From positions 1 through 45,471 of the forward strand of contig NZ_CADCWT010000012.1 of NCBI RefSeq assembly GCF_902806485.1: a DNA stretch of 45,471 bases, in the 5' to 3' direction. Under the pieces are notes generated by a model that saw nothing but the letters and a program-made list of their open reading frames with translations, was not told the origin of the DNA and did not search any database. The DNA is from Candidatus Frankia alpina (GTDB lineage Bacteria > Actinomycetota > Actinomycetes > Frankiales > Frankiaceae). Position numbers and translations under genes: made by a program. Below, one piece after another: positions 15,584-23,858 of this stretch. How positions within the stretch are numbered: the stretch's first letter is position 1; each line of letters starts with the position of its first letter.

Positions 15584-16156
15584 TCAGACCGGGGCGCCGG
15601 TGGCGCCGAAAACGTGAACGGCCGGCCCGTCCGCGAGCAGCGGCCAGGCGCGGTCCTTGTCGGAGATCACCGACACCGGCAGCGGCCAGGCGAGGCCGAG
15701 GCGCGGGTCGTCGAAGCGCAGCCCGCGGTCGTGTCCCGGGGTGAAGGGGACGTTCATCTGGTACGTGGCCTCGGTGGCGTCGGCCAGCGTCTGATAGCCG
15801 TGGGCGAGGCCCGCGTCGATGAACAGCGCCCGGTGGTTGTCGGCGGACAGCTCGACCGCGACGTGACGCAGGTACGTCGGCGAGTCGGTCCGGGGATCGA
15901 CCACGACGTCGAGCAGCGCGCCGCGGGTGCAGCGGACCAGCTTGGTCTCGCGCACGGGCTCCCCGGCCCAGTGCAGGCCGCGGATCGTGCCCGCCGTGGT
16001 GTTGTAGGCGACGCTGCACTGGGCCACCTCGATGGCGAGCCCCGCGGCCGCGAACTCCTCGGCGCAGAACGTCCGGGCGAACAGGCCCCGGGCGTCGGTG
16101 AACGCCTCGACGTCGACGATCCACACCCCGGCGATCGCCGTCGGGGTGACGATCAC
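15584..16156 (-). CDS. RmlC-like dTDP-4-keto-6-deoxysugar epimerase
   Basis: 190 aa cupin of the RmlC family, which epimerises C3 and/or C5 of 4-keto-6-deoxy sugar nucleotides. [15 protein letters not shown] with catalytic His62, [21 protein letters not shown] (His119) and [10 protein letters not shown] are in the usual order. Tyr132 lies 70 residues after His62, as the catalytic Tyr does in characterised enzymes. The second conserved tyrosine six residues later (the NYY-P element) is Phe138 (VPFTP), so the reaction may be limited to one carbon. The ATG overlaps the stop of the upstream epimerase gene by 4 nt (ATGA), so the two are translated together. The linked nucleotide could be dTDP or CDP. 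Confidence 0.85.
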   Translation of the reverse strand: MIVTPTAIAGVWIVDVEAFTDARGLFARTFCAEEFAAAGLAIEVAQCSVAYNTTAGTIRGLHWAGEPVRETKLVRCTRGALLDVVVDPRTDSPTYLRHVAVELSADNHRALFIDAGLAHGYQTLADATEATYQMNVPFTPGHDRGLRFDDPRLGLAWPLPVSVISDKDRAWPLLADGPAVHVFGATGAPV

Positions 16157-17181
16157 GGGTGCGCCCAGAACAGGTCGGCGTCGAGCCGGCCGGTGCCGAT
16201 CAGGTACTGGAGCTGCTTGAGCCGGGTGTGCCCGCGGCCGGTGAAGGTCTCCGCGTCGAGCTGGATGCGGCTGAACACCTCATGCAGCTGCTGGGCGCCG
16301 CGCAGCGCGTTCCAGTCGCAGGAGAACCCGGGCAGGGTGCTCGCGATCTTGTCGAAGGACACCCGGTAGCTGCGGTTGTCGCCGCCGTTGTCGCCGAAGC
16401 TCAGCTTGCAGCCGGTGAAGACGCTGGCGACCGCGTCGGCGATCTCCTTGACCTGGTAGTTCTGCTCGCTGTCGCCCACGTTGAAGATCTGGTTGTGGAC
16501 GACGTCGCGCGGCGCGGCCAGGGCGAGGCGGATCGCCTTCGCGATGTCCAGGCCGTGGACCAGCGGACGCCAGGGGGTGCCGTCCGAGGTCATCGCGATC
16601 TCGCCGGTGGTCCAGGCAACACCGGCGAGGTTGTTCAGCACGATGTCGAACCGCTGCCGCGGCGAGGCGCCGTAGGCGGTGGCGTTGCGCAGGAACGTCG
16701 GCGAGAACGAGTCGTCGGCCAGCGCAGCGACGTCGCGCTCCACGTAGACCTTGCACTCGGCGTACGGGGTCTGCGGGTCGACCGGCGAGGTCTCGGTGAC
16801 GTCCTCGCCGGTCGCCACGCCGTAGACGCTGCACGACGACATGTAGACGAACCGCTCGACACCAGCCTGCTTGGCGAGGTTCGCCAGCCGCACCGAGCCG
16901 AGATGGTTGACCTTGTACGTGACGTCCGGTGCGAGCGCGCCGAGCGGGTCGTTGGACAGCTCGGCCATGTGCACCACGGCATCGACGCCCGCAAGATCGT
17001 CGACGGTGAGGTGGCGCAGGTCCTTGTCGAGGGTCAGCGGGATCCGGTCCGTCCCGCGGTACAGCCAGCCGTACTTGTAGTAACCGGTGTCCACGCCGAC
17101 GACCTCGTGGCCGTCGCGCATCAACTCGGGCGCGAGCAGGCACCCCAGGTACCCCTCCGTGCCCGTCACGAGCACCTTCAT
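16153..17181 (-). CDS. NAD-dependent sugar epimerase/dehydratase
   Basis: 342 aa extended short-chain dehydrogenase. [15 protein letters not shown] gives the NAD-binding GxxGxxG near the N-terminus; SSCSVYG supplies the catalytic Ser and YAECK the Tyr-x3-Lys. [16 protein letters not shown] and [15 protein letters not shown] follow family order. Whether it is a 4-epimerase, a 4-ketoreductase or a dehydratase cannot be read from the sequence. A 4-ketoreductase or epimerase finishing the branched sugar would fit the neighbours. ATG 17181 follows GGAGAGGA by 7 nt. It opens a minus-strand run with the RmlC-like gene, coupled by an ATGA overlap. Confidence 0.85.
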   Translation of the reverse strand: MKVLVTGTEGYLGCLLAPELMRDGHEVVGVDTGYYKYGWLYRGTDRIPLTLDKDLRHLTVDDLAGVDAVVHMAELSNDPLGALAPDVTYKVNHLGSVRLANLAKQAGVERFVYMSSCSVYGVATGEDVTETSPVDPQTPYAECKVYVERDVAALADDSFSPTFLRNATAYGASPRQRFDIVLNNLAGVAWTTGEIAMTSDGTPWRPLVHGLDIAKAIRLALAAPRDVVHNQIFNVGDSEQNYQVKEIADAVASVFTGCKLSFGDNGGDNRSYRVSFDKIASTLPGFSCDWNALRGAQQLHEVFSRIQLDAETFTGRGHTRLKQLQYLIGTGRLDADLFWAHP

Positions 17182-17729
17182 CCGCGAGTCCTCTCCATGT
17201 CGGCCGCGGGGTGGCCCGATCGGGCCAGACGGTCCGGCTTCAAACCGTACCGACTCGGTCCCGCCGCCCGACCGGCGACATCCCGCGCCCCGACCGCCGA
17301 CATCCCGCGGCGGCCCCGAGCCCCGCGCGGTCGGCACGCCCGGCCACCAGCCGCGCAAGGCCTCGTCATCCCCCGTCACCGAAGGTTGACGGACGGAAGG
17401 CGCCTACGGGTCGCTACCACGGTCGGTACGACCTCGCCCCCTCACCCGCGCATCGCCGTACCAACCGATCTGCGACCAGAGACGAGGGAACCCCGGCGGA
17501 GGGAGTCCCGGTCGGCGATGGCCGATACTGCCGAGGCGCAGCCGGTTGCGGTGCGCTCTGCACGGTCCGAACCCTGAAACCGTGCACTGCGCACCGCAAC
17601 GCGCACTGCGCACCGCCACTGACCTGGCCAGGACTGGCCCACCCGCCGCTCCTGGCCCGGCTCGCCGTGGTGATGCAGCGGCAGCCTGGGCCGCGGCGGT
17701 CCGGGCTACGGCGGTCCGGGCTACGGCGG
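17182..17729. other. 548-nt intergenic region with repeats
   Basis: No gene is convincing on either strand. The right part holds a long imperfect hairpin with direct repeats (17548-17616) and a tandem 15-bp repeat (17694-17731) just past the acyltransferase stop, both listed separately. The left part should carry the promoter for the epimerase gene that starts at 17181. Confidence 0.5.
17548..17616. repeat. imperfect 19-bp hairpin plus repeated right arm
   Basis: 17548-17566 pairs with 17579-17597 at 17 of 19 positions around a 12-nt loop. The right-arm core GCACTGCGCACCGC (17584-17597) is repeated exactly at 17603-17616. As it lies downstream of the FkbH/ACP/acyltransferase genes on their strand, it may end that transcript. 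Confidence 0.6.
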
Positions 17730-17731
17730 TC
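17694..17731. repeat. tandem 15-bp repeat, 2.5 copies
   Basis: CGGCGGTCCGGGCTA occurs at 17694-17708 and 17709-17723, and its first 8 nt again at 17724-17731. The array abuts the stop codon of the acyltransferase gene. Confidence 0.85.
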
Positions 17732-18326
17732 AGCGGACGGGGGGTCTCATGACTCGGGCGGGGGCCGCGAAGACGGTGGAGCCGGCGGGGACGTCCGTCA
17801 TGACAATCGAGCCGGGGCCGATGCGGGCGTCGTCGCCGATGGTGATGGCGCCGAGGAGATGGACGCCAGGGGCGAGCTCGACCCGGCGCCCGATCCTCGC
17901 CACGTCCTGCAGCGACGCCGACCCGCCGGCGTAGCCGATGGTCAGGTTGTACCGCAGGGTGCAGTCGTCGCCGATCTCGCAGTACGGCGGGACCAGGATC
18001 GCCTGGTGGTGGCCGATGTGGACCCGCCGGCCGAGCCGGGCCTTCTCGGACAGCTCCGCCCCGTACAGGTTCCGAATGACCAGGTTGTTGAGCACCTTGT
18101 AGGCCACGGTGACCACGACGCGCAGGGGCTGGCGCCGGGTACGCCGCCACTGCCCGAGGCGGTAGACCGCGAGCACGTGCAGCCCCGGATGGGCGAGCGA
18201 GCCATAGTGCCGCCGGAAGTCCTCCCGCAGAATCTCCCGCAGGCCCAGCTCGGACGCCTCCCTGCGGTCGGCCGGCGCGGCACCCGTCGGGGCGGGTGCC
18301 GCGACCGCGGCGGCCTCAGTGGACAC
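17730..18326 (-). CDS. hexapeptide-repeat (CysE/LbH-type) acyltransferase
   Basis: 198 aa. An N-terminal helical part (LREILREDFRRHY...HPGLHVLAVYRLGQW) resembles the dimerisation region of serine acetyltransferases. It is followed by a left-handed beta-helix of hexapeptide repeats (VHIGHHQAIL, CEIGDDCTL, ARIGRRVELAPG, ITIGDDARIGPGSIV). The tail is short and lacks the Ile that binds cysteine synthase. The gene sits directly after an ACP and an FkbH gene, so an acyl group carried on that ACP, rather than acetyl-CoA, may be the donor and a sugar the acceptor. That is inference. GTG 18326 follows GAGGAG by 7 nt and overlaps the ACP gene by 11 nt. Confidence 0.8.
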   Translation of the reverse strand: MSTEAAAVAAPAPTGAAPADRREASELGLREILREDFRRHYGSLAHPGLHVLAVYRLGQWRRTRRQPLRVVVTVAYKVLNNLVIRNLYGAELSEKARLGRRVHIGHHQAILVPPYCEIGDDCTLRYNLTIGYAGGSASLQDVARIGRRVELAPGVHLLGAITIGDDARIGPGSIVMTDVPAGSTVFAAPARVMRPPVR

Positions 18327-18552
18327 GGCTGAGCTCCTCGATGTGTTCGCGCAGGTCGCCGACGGTGGTGAAGCTGGCGAGCCGGTCGTCGGCGATCTGG
18401 ATCGAGAACTCCCGCTCGACGGCGTAGATCAGGTTGATGTGCGCGAGCGAATCCCAGCCGGGGACGTCGGCAGCGGTCGTCGTGTCGGCGACGATGAGGT
18501 CGTCGTCACTGAAGATCTCCCGGAAGATCTGCTGGAGGCGATCCTGCACCAT
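18316..18552 (-). CDS. acyl carrier protein
   Basis: 78 aa, the right size for a stand-alone ACP. The phosphopantetheine attachment motif GWDSLAHI places the carrier serine at residue 35, and the four-helix pattern (LQQIFREIF ... LIYAVEREFSIQI ... VGDLREHIEEL) is clear. The start ATG shares one base with the true FkbH stop (TGATG), so the pair is translationally coupled. In FkbH systems the cognate ACP receives a glyceryl group derived from 1,3-bisphosphoglycerate. It overlaps the downstream acyltransferase by 11 nt, which together argues for one functional cassette. Confidence 0.88.
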   Translation of the reverse strand: MVQDRLQQIFREIFSDDDLIVADTTTAADVPGWDSLAHINLIYAVEREFSIQIADDRLASFTTVGDLREHIEELSRVH

Positions 18553-20666
18553 CACCTGGGCACCTCTTCTTCCATCCTGCGGTCCTGCGGCCGCGCCTGG
18601 GCGAAAACGTGGGGAGACAGGTCGGCGGGTGGCACGCCCGGTTCGATGACGCGCATCAGGCCGGGCGTCGCATACGGCGCGTCCACGGCGCGGGACCAGC
18701 GGGTGGTGCCCGGCGCAGACGGATCGTGATCGTCCGGTACCGGCAGAACATCCGGTACCAGCGGAACGTCCGGCGCGTCCAGCCGGGTGAAGCCGAGGCG
18801 TTCGTAGAGGTCGGCGACCAGGGCGTTCTTCGCCGACGGTCGGTACTCGCCGACGACCCGGGCGAGCCCGCGCCGGCGCGTCTGCGCGAGGATTCAGCCC
18901 GGCGACCTCGTCCTCCAGGGTCCGGCCGATCACCCGGCAGCTCATCAGCCAGGTGTCGACGGCCAGGGCGTCGCCGACCTCGACGGCGATGACCACGGCG
19001 ACGAGGCCGTGGTCGGCGAACCGGTCGGCGAGGCGGACGCAGAGCACGACCGTGGCGGGGTCGGCGGCCAGCCGGGCGATCTCGTCGGCGCCTCGGCGCC
19101 GCCCGGTCAGGTTAAACTGGTTGGTCTTGCCGACGAGCTGGGCGACCCGGGGCAGGGTCAGCTCGTCGAGCGCGACGACGGTGGCCGTCATGTCCAGTCC
19201 CCGGTGGAACTCCGCCAGCGAGCCAGCCGCGGCCTCGGCGGCGGCGAGTTCGGCCCGGGCCCGGTAGGTCGCCGTCCGCGCGGTGTCCTCCGCGGTGAAC
19301 GCCGTGGTCTCGAAGAACGGGTAGTCGGCCAGCGCCCGGACGTAGCCGTGCGGGTCGGCGGGCAACGCGAGGACGTCGACCTCGCCGACGAGCTGGCGCA
19401 CCGCCTCGCGCTCGACCGGGTTGTCGTCGACGAAGACGAGGGAATCGAGGCCGAGACCGAGGTCGGCGGCGATTCGGCGCAGCTGGGTCGGCTTGTCGTC
19501 CCAGCAGGCGCTGAAACTCGCGATATCGCCCAGACGCAGCCGCATGGCGGGGTGACGCTCGAACGCCTCCTTCCCCTCGGCGTCGTTGTTCTTCGAGCAG
19601 ACGGCGAGCACGACGCCGCGGTTTTTCAGTTCGACGACATAGTCCTGGAAGGCGGCGAAGGCCTCGCCGACGGCACCGTCGCCGAGCGCGATGCCGGTGA
19701 GCCCCTCCTCCCCCAGCACACCGCCCCACAGCGTGTTGTCGAGGTCGAGGACGAGGCACTTGCGGCTCACCCCGAGCTGCGCGCCGATCACCGCCGCGGT
19801 ATGCCGGGCCAGCAGCGGCACCTGCGCGAACGACACCGCCTGCTTGGAGCGGTGCCAGTAGCGGGCGTCGAACCAGGCCCGTTTGCCGACGTCGGCGGCC
19901 AGGCGCTCGCAGTCGACCAGACCGATCCCGTCGCCGGCCACGCGGCCGAGTTCGGCGTTGACCCGGGCGAGCAGGGTCGGGCGGGCACCGCCGGTGCGCA
20001 GCGCCAGATGCCCGAGGGCGATCTCGCCGGGGACGGCGAAGGTGTGCTGGACGACCCGGGCGCCGCAGCGGGCGCGGATCATCTCCCACAGCGACGTCCA
20101 GCAGCGCACCTCGGCGGCGACCGCGACGTCCGGCTCGTCGGCGACGGCCGGCTCATTCGCAATCGTTGGCAGGGCCGCCCCGCCGGCGTGCACGGCGAGC
20201 ACGACCACGTCCGGCACGAAGCGGTAAGCCCGCTACCGGGGTCCAGAATCTCCTGGCGGTACTGCCCGTAGCCGCACTCGTAGATCTCGACGGCGACCCC
20301 CGCCCGCGCGGCCGCGAGCGGCAGCAGGGCCGCGAACTGGGACGTCGTGTAGCTACCGAGGACAGCGACCCGAGCCGCGCGCGGCAGCGGCGCGGCGGCG
20401 GGCAGGCAGCGGCGCAGCACGCCGGCCGCCGCCGACCAGGCGGCGAGGTCGCCGTCGGTGTCGGTGAGTGCCAGCGCCCAGCGCACCGCCCCGGCCGGGT
20501 CCCCGGCGCGCTCGTGCGCGACGGCGAGGTCGCGACACAGCGCGGCGGTCGGGATCTCGCTGGCGGCGGCGAGTGCGGTCAGCTCGGCGACCCGCCCGTC
20601 GCGCGACGGCGCCTGCCGGGTCCGGTCAGGCTCGTCCCCCACACCCGCGTCCCCTGGTTCGATCAT
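18552..20666 (-). pseudogene. FkbH-family glyceryl-ACP synthase, two frameshifts
   Basis: Domain order is that of long FkbH proteins: an N-terminal SGNH-like part (RVAVLGSYTTSQFAALLP, QYRQEILDPGSGL), a HAD phosphatase core (VLDLDNTLWGGVLGEEG, AVCSKNNDAEG, VFVDDNPVERE) and a C-terminal GNAT-like part (WLMSCRVIGRTLEDEV, then GEYRPSAKNALVADLYERLGF). The frame breaks twice. Near 20226 one T is missing (GGGCTTACC should read GGGCTTTACC to give GLYRFVPDVV). Near 18894 one extra base changes frame before ILAQTRRRGL. Start ATG 20666; the restored protein ends at 18552-18554. FkbH enzymes load a phosphate-derived glyceryl group onto an ACP, and the ACP gene follows directly. If the breaks are sequencing errors, the enzyme is whole at about 700 aa. 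Confidence 0.85.
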
Positions 20667-21107
20667 CCTTGCGGCCCCCTCTCGTGGTAGCCCGTCACGG
20701 CACCCCCGCATCCGGCCACCCAAGCTCTACCCTCACGTGAGAGTTGTTTCGAACAGAGTGGCGGGGAGGGCGGCGGCGATATCGACCCGATATCCGCGGC
20801 ACCGACAGGAACATCTCGGATCTCCCGGCCGATATCCGGCATTTGGCGAGCCTCCGAGCCGCCCCCCGGAAGGCGACGGCGACCAGTCCGACCCGCCCGC
20901 GGCGCGCCGGCAGGTGCGCGACACCAGGTCAACGCAGGTCGATTTATCCATTTGTCGACAACAGTCCGCTTAGAACCGACAATGCGGAAAACTGCCTCAC
21001 ACGGTGACGCCGACCGCACCATTTCCGCCCGGCCCACCCGTCATCCCCCTCAGCGCGCCGAGTGGCACGTCCCGGGAGGCAGGACCCCCCTCATACGACC
21101 CCGCGCC
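20667..21107. other. divergent intergenic region, FkbH / mycosin
   Basis: No gene is seen. It is relatively AT-rich at 20940-20990. It holds perfect palindromes CTCACGTGAG (20732-20741) and TTGTCGACAA (20952-20961), and three copies of CGATATC (listed separately). Promoters for both flanking genes are expected here. Confidence 0.5.
20777..20839. promoter_or_regulatory. three phased CGATATC motifs, candidate operator
   Basis: CGATATC begins at 20777, 20788 and 20830; the last two copies read CGATATCCG. Spacings of 11 and 42 nt are close to one and four helical turns, so the sites face the same side of the DNA. Upstream of the fkbH start this could bind a regulator. Confidence 0.35.
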
Positions 21108-22559
21108 ATGCCCCGCGGTCCCACCGGGACGCAGCCCCGCGGTCTCCTCCGAGCGGTGGCGGCCGTCCTGGCCCTGCTGGTCGGGTCCGCCCTCGGCGTG
21201 CCGCTACTCGCCGCTCCGGCCACCGCCGCCGCCCCCGCGCCCGCGCAGGGCTCGCAGTGGTACCACGCGGTGCTCGGGCTCGCCCAGGCGCAGCGGATCA
21301 GGCAGGGCGCCGGGGTGGTGGTCGCGGTCATCGACGGCGGGGTGGACGCCGACCATCCCAAGCTACGGGGCCAGGTCCTGCCCGGCGCCGGCGTCGGGCC
21401 GGAAGCGGCTCCCGACGGGCGGCGCGACGATGATCCCGACGGCCACGGCACCGCGATGGCGGGCCTGATCTCGGGACGCAACGACAACGGCCCGCCGGAG
21501 GTGCGCGGCATCGCTCCGGCCGCCCGGATCCTGCCCATCTCGACCGGCGCCGAGGCGGACTCGACGGAGGTCGCCCGCGGCATCCACCTGGCCGTCGACC
21601 TCGGCGCCGACATCATCAACCTCTCCCTCGGCTCGCTCGGAACCGCGACCCCCGACGAGCGCGAGGCGGTCGCCTACGCCTTCGCCCACGACGTGGTCGT
21701 GGTCGCCTCCGCCGGCAACGCGGAGACCGGCGACCGGCGACCGACGACCGGCGAGATCAACTCCCCGGCGAACATCCCCGGCGTCGTCGCCGTCACCGGC
21801 TCGACCGCACGGGGCGGCTTCTGGCGCGGCTCATCGCTGGGCGCGCGGGCCGTCATCGCCGCCCCGGCCCCGGGCATCCGGGCGCCCGTGCCGACCAGGG
21901 TCTCCCCGGACGGCCTGGACACCGGCGCCGGCACCTCGAACTCGGCCACGATCGTCTCCGGCGTGGTCGCGCTCATCCGGTCGGCCCGCCCCGACCTGGA
22001 CGCGCCCAACGTCATCAATCGGCTCATCGCCACCGCGCGGGACGCCGGACCGCCGGGACGCGACATCGAGTTCGGTTTCGGCATCGTCGACCCCGGCGCG
22101 GCGTTGACCCGGCCGGTGTCGGTCGTCGCCACCAACCCCCTGCTGGCCACCCCGACCCGCTCGGGCGGCTCGGGCGGCGGCGGTGGCCTCGGCTCCCCGG
22201 CCGCCGCGTCGGCGGGACCGCCGACGGGGACCGACGGGCGAGCGGCACCGGCGGACGGCGCGGCCTCGCCCCTGGGCGCGGCCGCCGATGCATCCGCCGA
22301 CCCCGGCGGCCCGGCGGCCGCGGACGGCGGGCCGGGCCAGGGCCGCGACGGCACCGCCGCGACGGCGGCCGGCGGCCCGGCGGCCGGGGGCGGCCCCGGC
22401 CGCGGATCTCCGGGCCACCGCGGCGTCGCCCGCGTCACACTGGCCTGGGTCGGCGGCCTGGCCCTTGCCGTCTGGTCGGGCGGCCTGATCGGCGTCGGCG
22501 CGCATCTGCTGTCCACCCGACGAACCACGACAGGCCGACGGTCGCACGGCCACTCCTAA
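21108..22559 (+). CDS. mycP: type VII secretion-associated serine protease (mycosin)
   Basis: 483 aa, usual mycosin layout: signal peptide (1 to about 41, ending near APATAAAPA), subtilisin domain, Gly/Ala/Pro-rich linker (about 340-440), and a C-terminal membrane helix (LAWVGGLALAVWSGGLIGV) followed by a short basic tail. The catalytic triad is complete: Asp76 in VAVIDGGVD, His113 in DGHGTAMAG and Ser277 in GTSNSATIVSG, with oxyanion Asn204 in ASAGN. It would act outside the membrane beside an ESX secretion machine. No ESX genes are in the window. The start is not firmly set: ATG 21108 gives a good signal peptide but has no clear ribosome binding site; GGGAGG lies about 30 nt upstream. It ends 9 nt before tyrS. 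Confidence 0.85.
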   Translation: MPRGPTGTQPRGLLRAVAAVLALLVGSALGVPLLAAPATAAAPAPAQGSQWYHAVLGLAQAQRIRQGAGVVVAVIDGGVDADHPKLRGQVLPGAGVGPEAAPDGRRDDDPDGHGTAMAGLISGRNDNGPPEVRGIAPAARILPISTGAEADSTEVARGIHLAVDLGADIINLSLGSLGTATPDEREAVAYAFAHDVVVVASAGNAETGDRRPTTGEINSPANIPGVVAVTGSTARGGFWRGSSLGARAVIAAPAPGIRAPVPTRVSPDGLDTGAGTSNSATIVSGVVALIRSARPDLDAPNVINRLIATARDAGPPGRDIEFGFGIVDPGAALTRPVSVVATNPLLATPTRSGGSGGGGGLGSPAAASAGPPTGTDGRAAPADGAASPLGAAADASADPGGPAAADGGPGQGRDGTAATAAGGPAAGGGPGRGSPGHRGVARVTLAWVGGLALAVWSGGLIGVGAHLLSTRRTTTGRRSHGHS

Positions 22560-22568
22560 CATGGCCAC

Positions 22569-23858
22569 ATGACACACGCGCTCCTGGACGAGCTGTCCTG
22601 GCGTGGACTCATCCACGACAGCACCGATCCCGCCGAGCTACGGGAACACCTCGACGGCGGCAGGCGGCGCTGCTACATCGGTTTCGACCCGACCGCCCCG
22701 TCGCTGACCATCGGCAACCTGCTACCCATCACGCTGCTGATCCGGGCCGCCCGGACCGGACTCGGTGCCGTCACCCTGTTCGGGGGCGGCACCGGCCTGA
22801 TCGGCGACCCGTCCGGCAAGTCCGCCGAGCGCACCCTGCTCACCGTCGAGGACGTGCGGGCCAACGTGACGCGGCACCGCGAGATCATGGAGACGATCTT
22901 CGGGCGGGCGCTGGCCGCCGGCCAGATCCCCGCCTTCGTCGACAACGGCGACTGGCTCGGCGGCCTCGGCATGATCGAATTCCTGCGAGACGTCGGCAAG
23001 CACTTCCCCGTCACCGAGATGATCAGGCGGGACTCGGTCCGCCGCCGCCTCGACGACCCCGACGTCGGCCTGACCTACACCGAGTTCAGCTACTCACTGT
23101 TGCAGGCGTACGACTACCGCCGGCTGTGCGAGGACCATGGCGTCACGCTTCAGATGGGAGCGTCGGACCAGTGGGGCAACATCGTCGCCGGGATCGACTA
23201 CGTGCGCCGCGTGCTGCGGACCCAGGTGCACGGGCTGACCTGCCCGCTGCTGCTGCGCGCGGACGGCACGAAGTTCGGCAAGTCGGAGAAGGGCGCGGTG
23301 TGGCTGACGGCCGACCGCACCTCGCCCTACACGCTGTACCAGTTTTTGATCAACCTGTCGGATGACGAGGCACGACGGTTCGCGCTGTTCTTCTCGCTCA
23401 CCGACCGCGAGCCGCTGGAGCGGCTGTTCGCCGAGCATGCCGAGGCGCCGGGCCGCCGCGCGCTGCAGCGCCATCTCGCCCGGGAGATGACGGCGCTCAT
23501 GCACGGCCAGCCCGCCATCGACGCCGCCGAGGCGGCGTCCGCGGCGCTGTTCAGCGGCGATGTGAAGGCGATCGGGGCGGACCTGATCTCGGACGTGTTC
23601 GCCGACGTGCCGACGGTCACCGAGCCGCTGGCCCGGCTCACGGTCGACGGCGGCTGGCCCGTCGTCGACCTTCTGCTCGCCACCGGCCTGGCCAGCAGCC
23701 GCCGCGACGCCCGCGAGCACCTCGGCAACCGCGCCGTGCTGGTCAACGGCGACCGGGTCGACGCGGTAGCCACCGTGACCGAGAAGGACCTGCTGCACGG
23801 CTCGGTGATCCTCGTCCGCCGCGGGCGCCGCGAGTGGCGAGTCGCCCGCTTCGCCTAG
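22569..23858 (+). CDS. tyrS: tyrosyl-tRNA synthetase
   Basis: 429 aa, normal length for the bacterial enzyme. The class I signature is seen as PSLTIGN (44-50, HIGH-like) and KFGKS (235-239, KMSKS-like); tyrosine-binding YIGFDPTAPS, QAYDYRRL and QMGASDQWGNI are present. The C-terminal S4-like RNA-binding domain (VVDLLLATGLASSRRDAREHL...AVLVNGD) is complete. ATG 22569 has no obvious ribosome binding site; the start lies only 9 nt after the mycosin stop, so it may be read with it or from a leaderless transcript. Its stop overlaps that of the convergent glycosyltransferase by 4 nt (CTAG). Confidence 0.97.
   Translation: MTHALLDELSWRGLIHDSTDPAELREHLDGGRRRCYIGFDPTAPSLTIGNLLPITLLIRAARTGLGAVTLFGGGTGLIGDPSGKSAERTLLTVEDVRANVTRHREIMETIFGRALAAGQIPAFVDNGDWLGGLGMIEFLRDVGKHFPVTEMIRRDSVRRRLDDPDVGLTYTEFSYSLLQAYDYRRLCEDHGVTLQMGASDQWGNIVAGIDYVRRVLRTQVHGLTCPLLLRADGTKFGKSEKGAVWLTADRTSPYTLYQFLINLSDDEARRFALFFSLTDREPLERLFAEHAEAPGRRALQRHLAREMTALMHGQPAIDAAEAASAALFSGDVKAIGADLISDVFADVPTVTEPLARLTVDGGWPVVDLLLATGLASSRRDAREHLGNRAVLVNGDRVDAVATVTEKDLLHGSVILVRRGRREWRVARFA

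Noticed and set aside
17182..17729. CRISPR-like or insertion-sequence remnant from the clustered short repeats
   Set aside because: The repeats are two to three tandem copies without regular spacers, and there is no transposase fragment or terminal inverted repeat.
18880..20240. Programmed ribosomal frameshifting in FkbH
   Set aside because: Neither break has a slippery heptamer or a clear downstream structure, and two opposite shifts in one gene would be needed.
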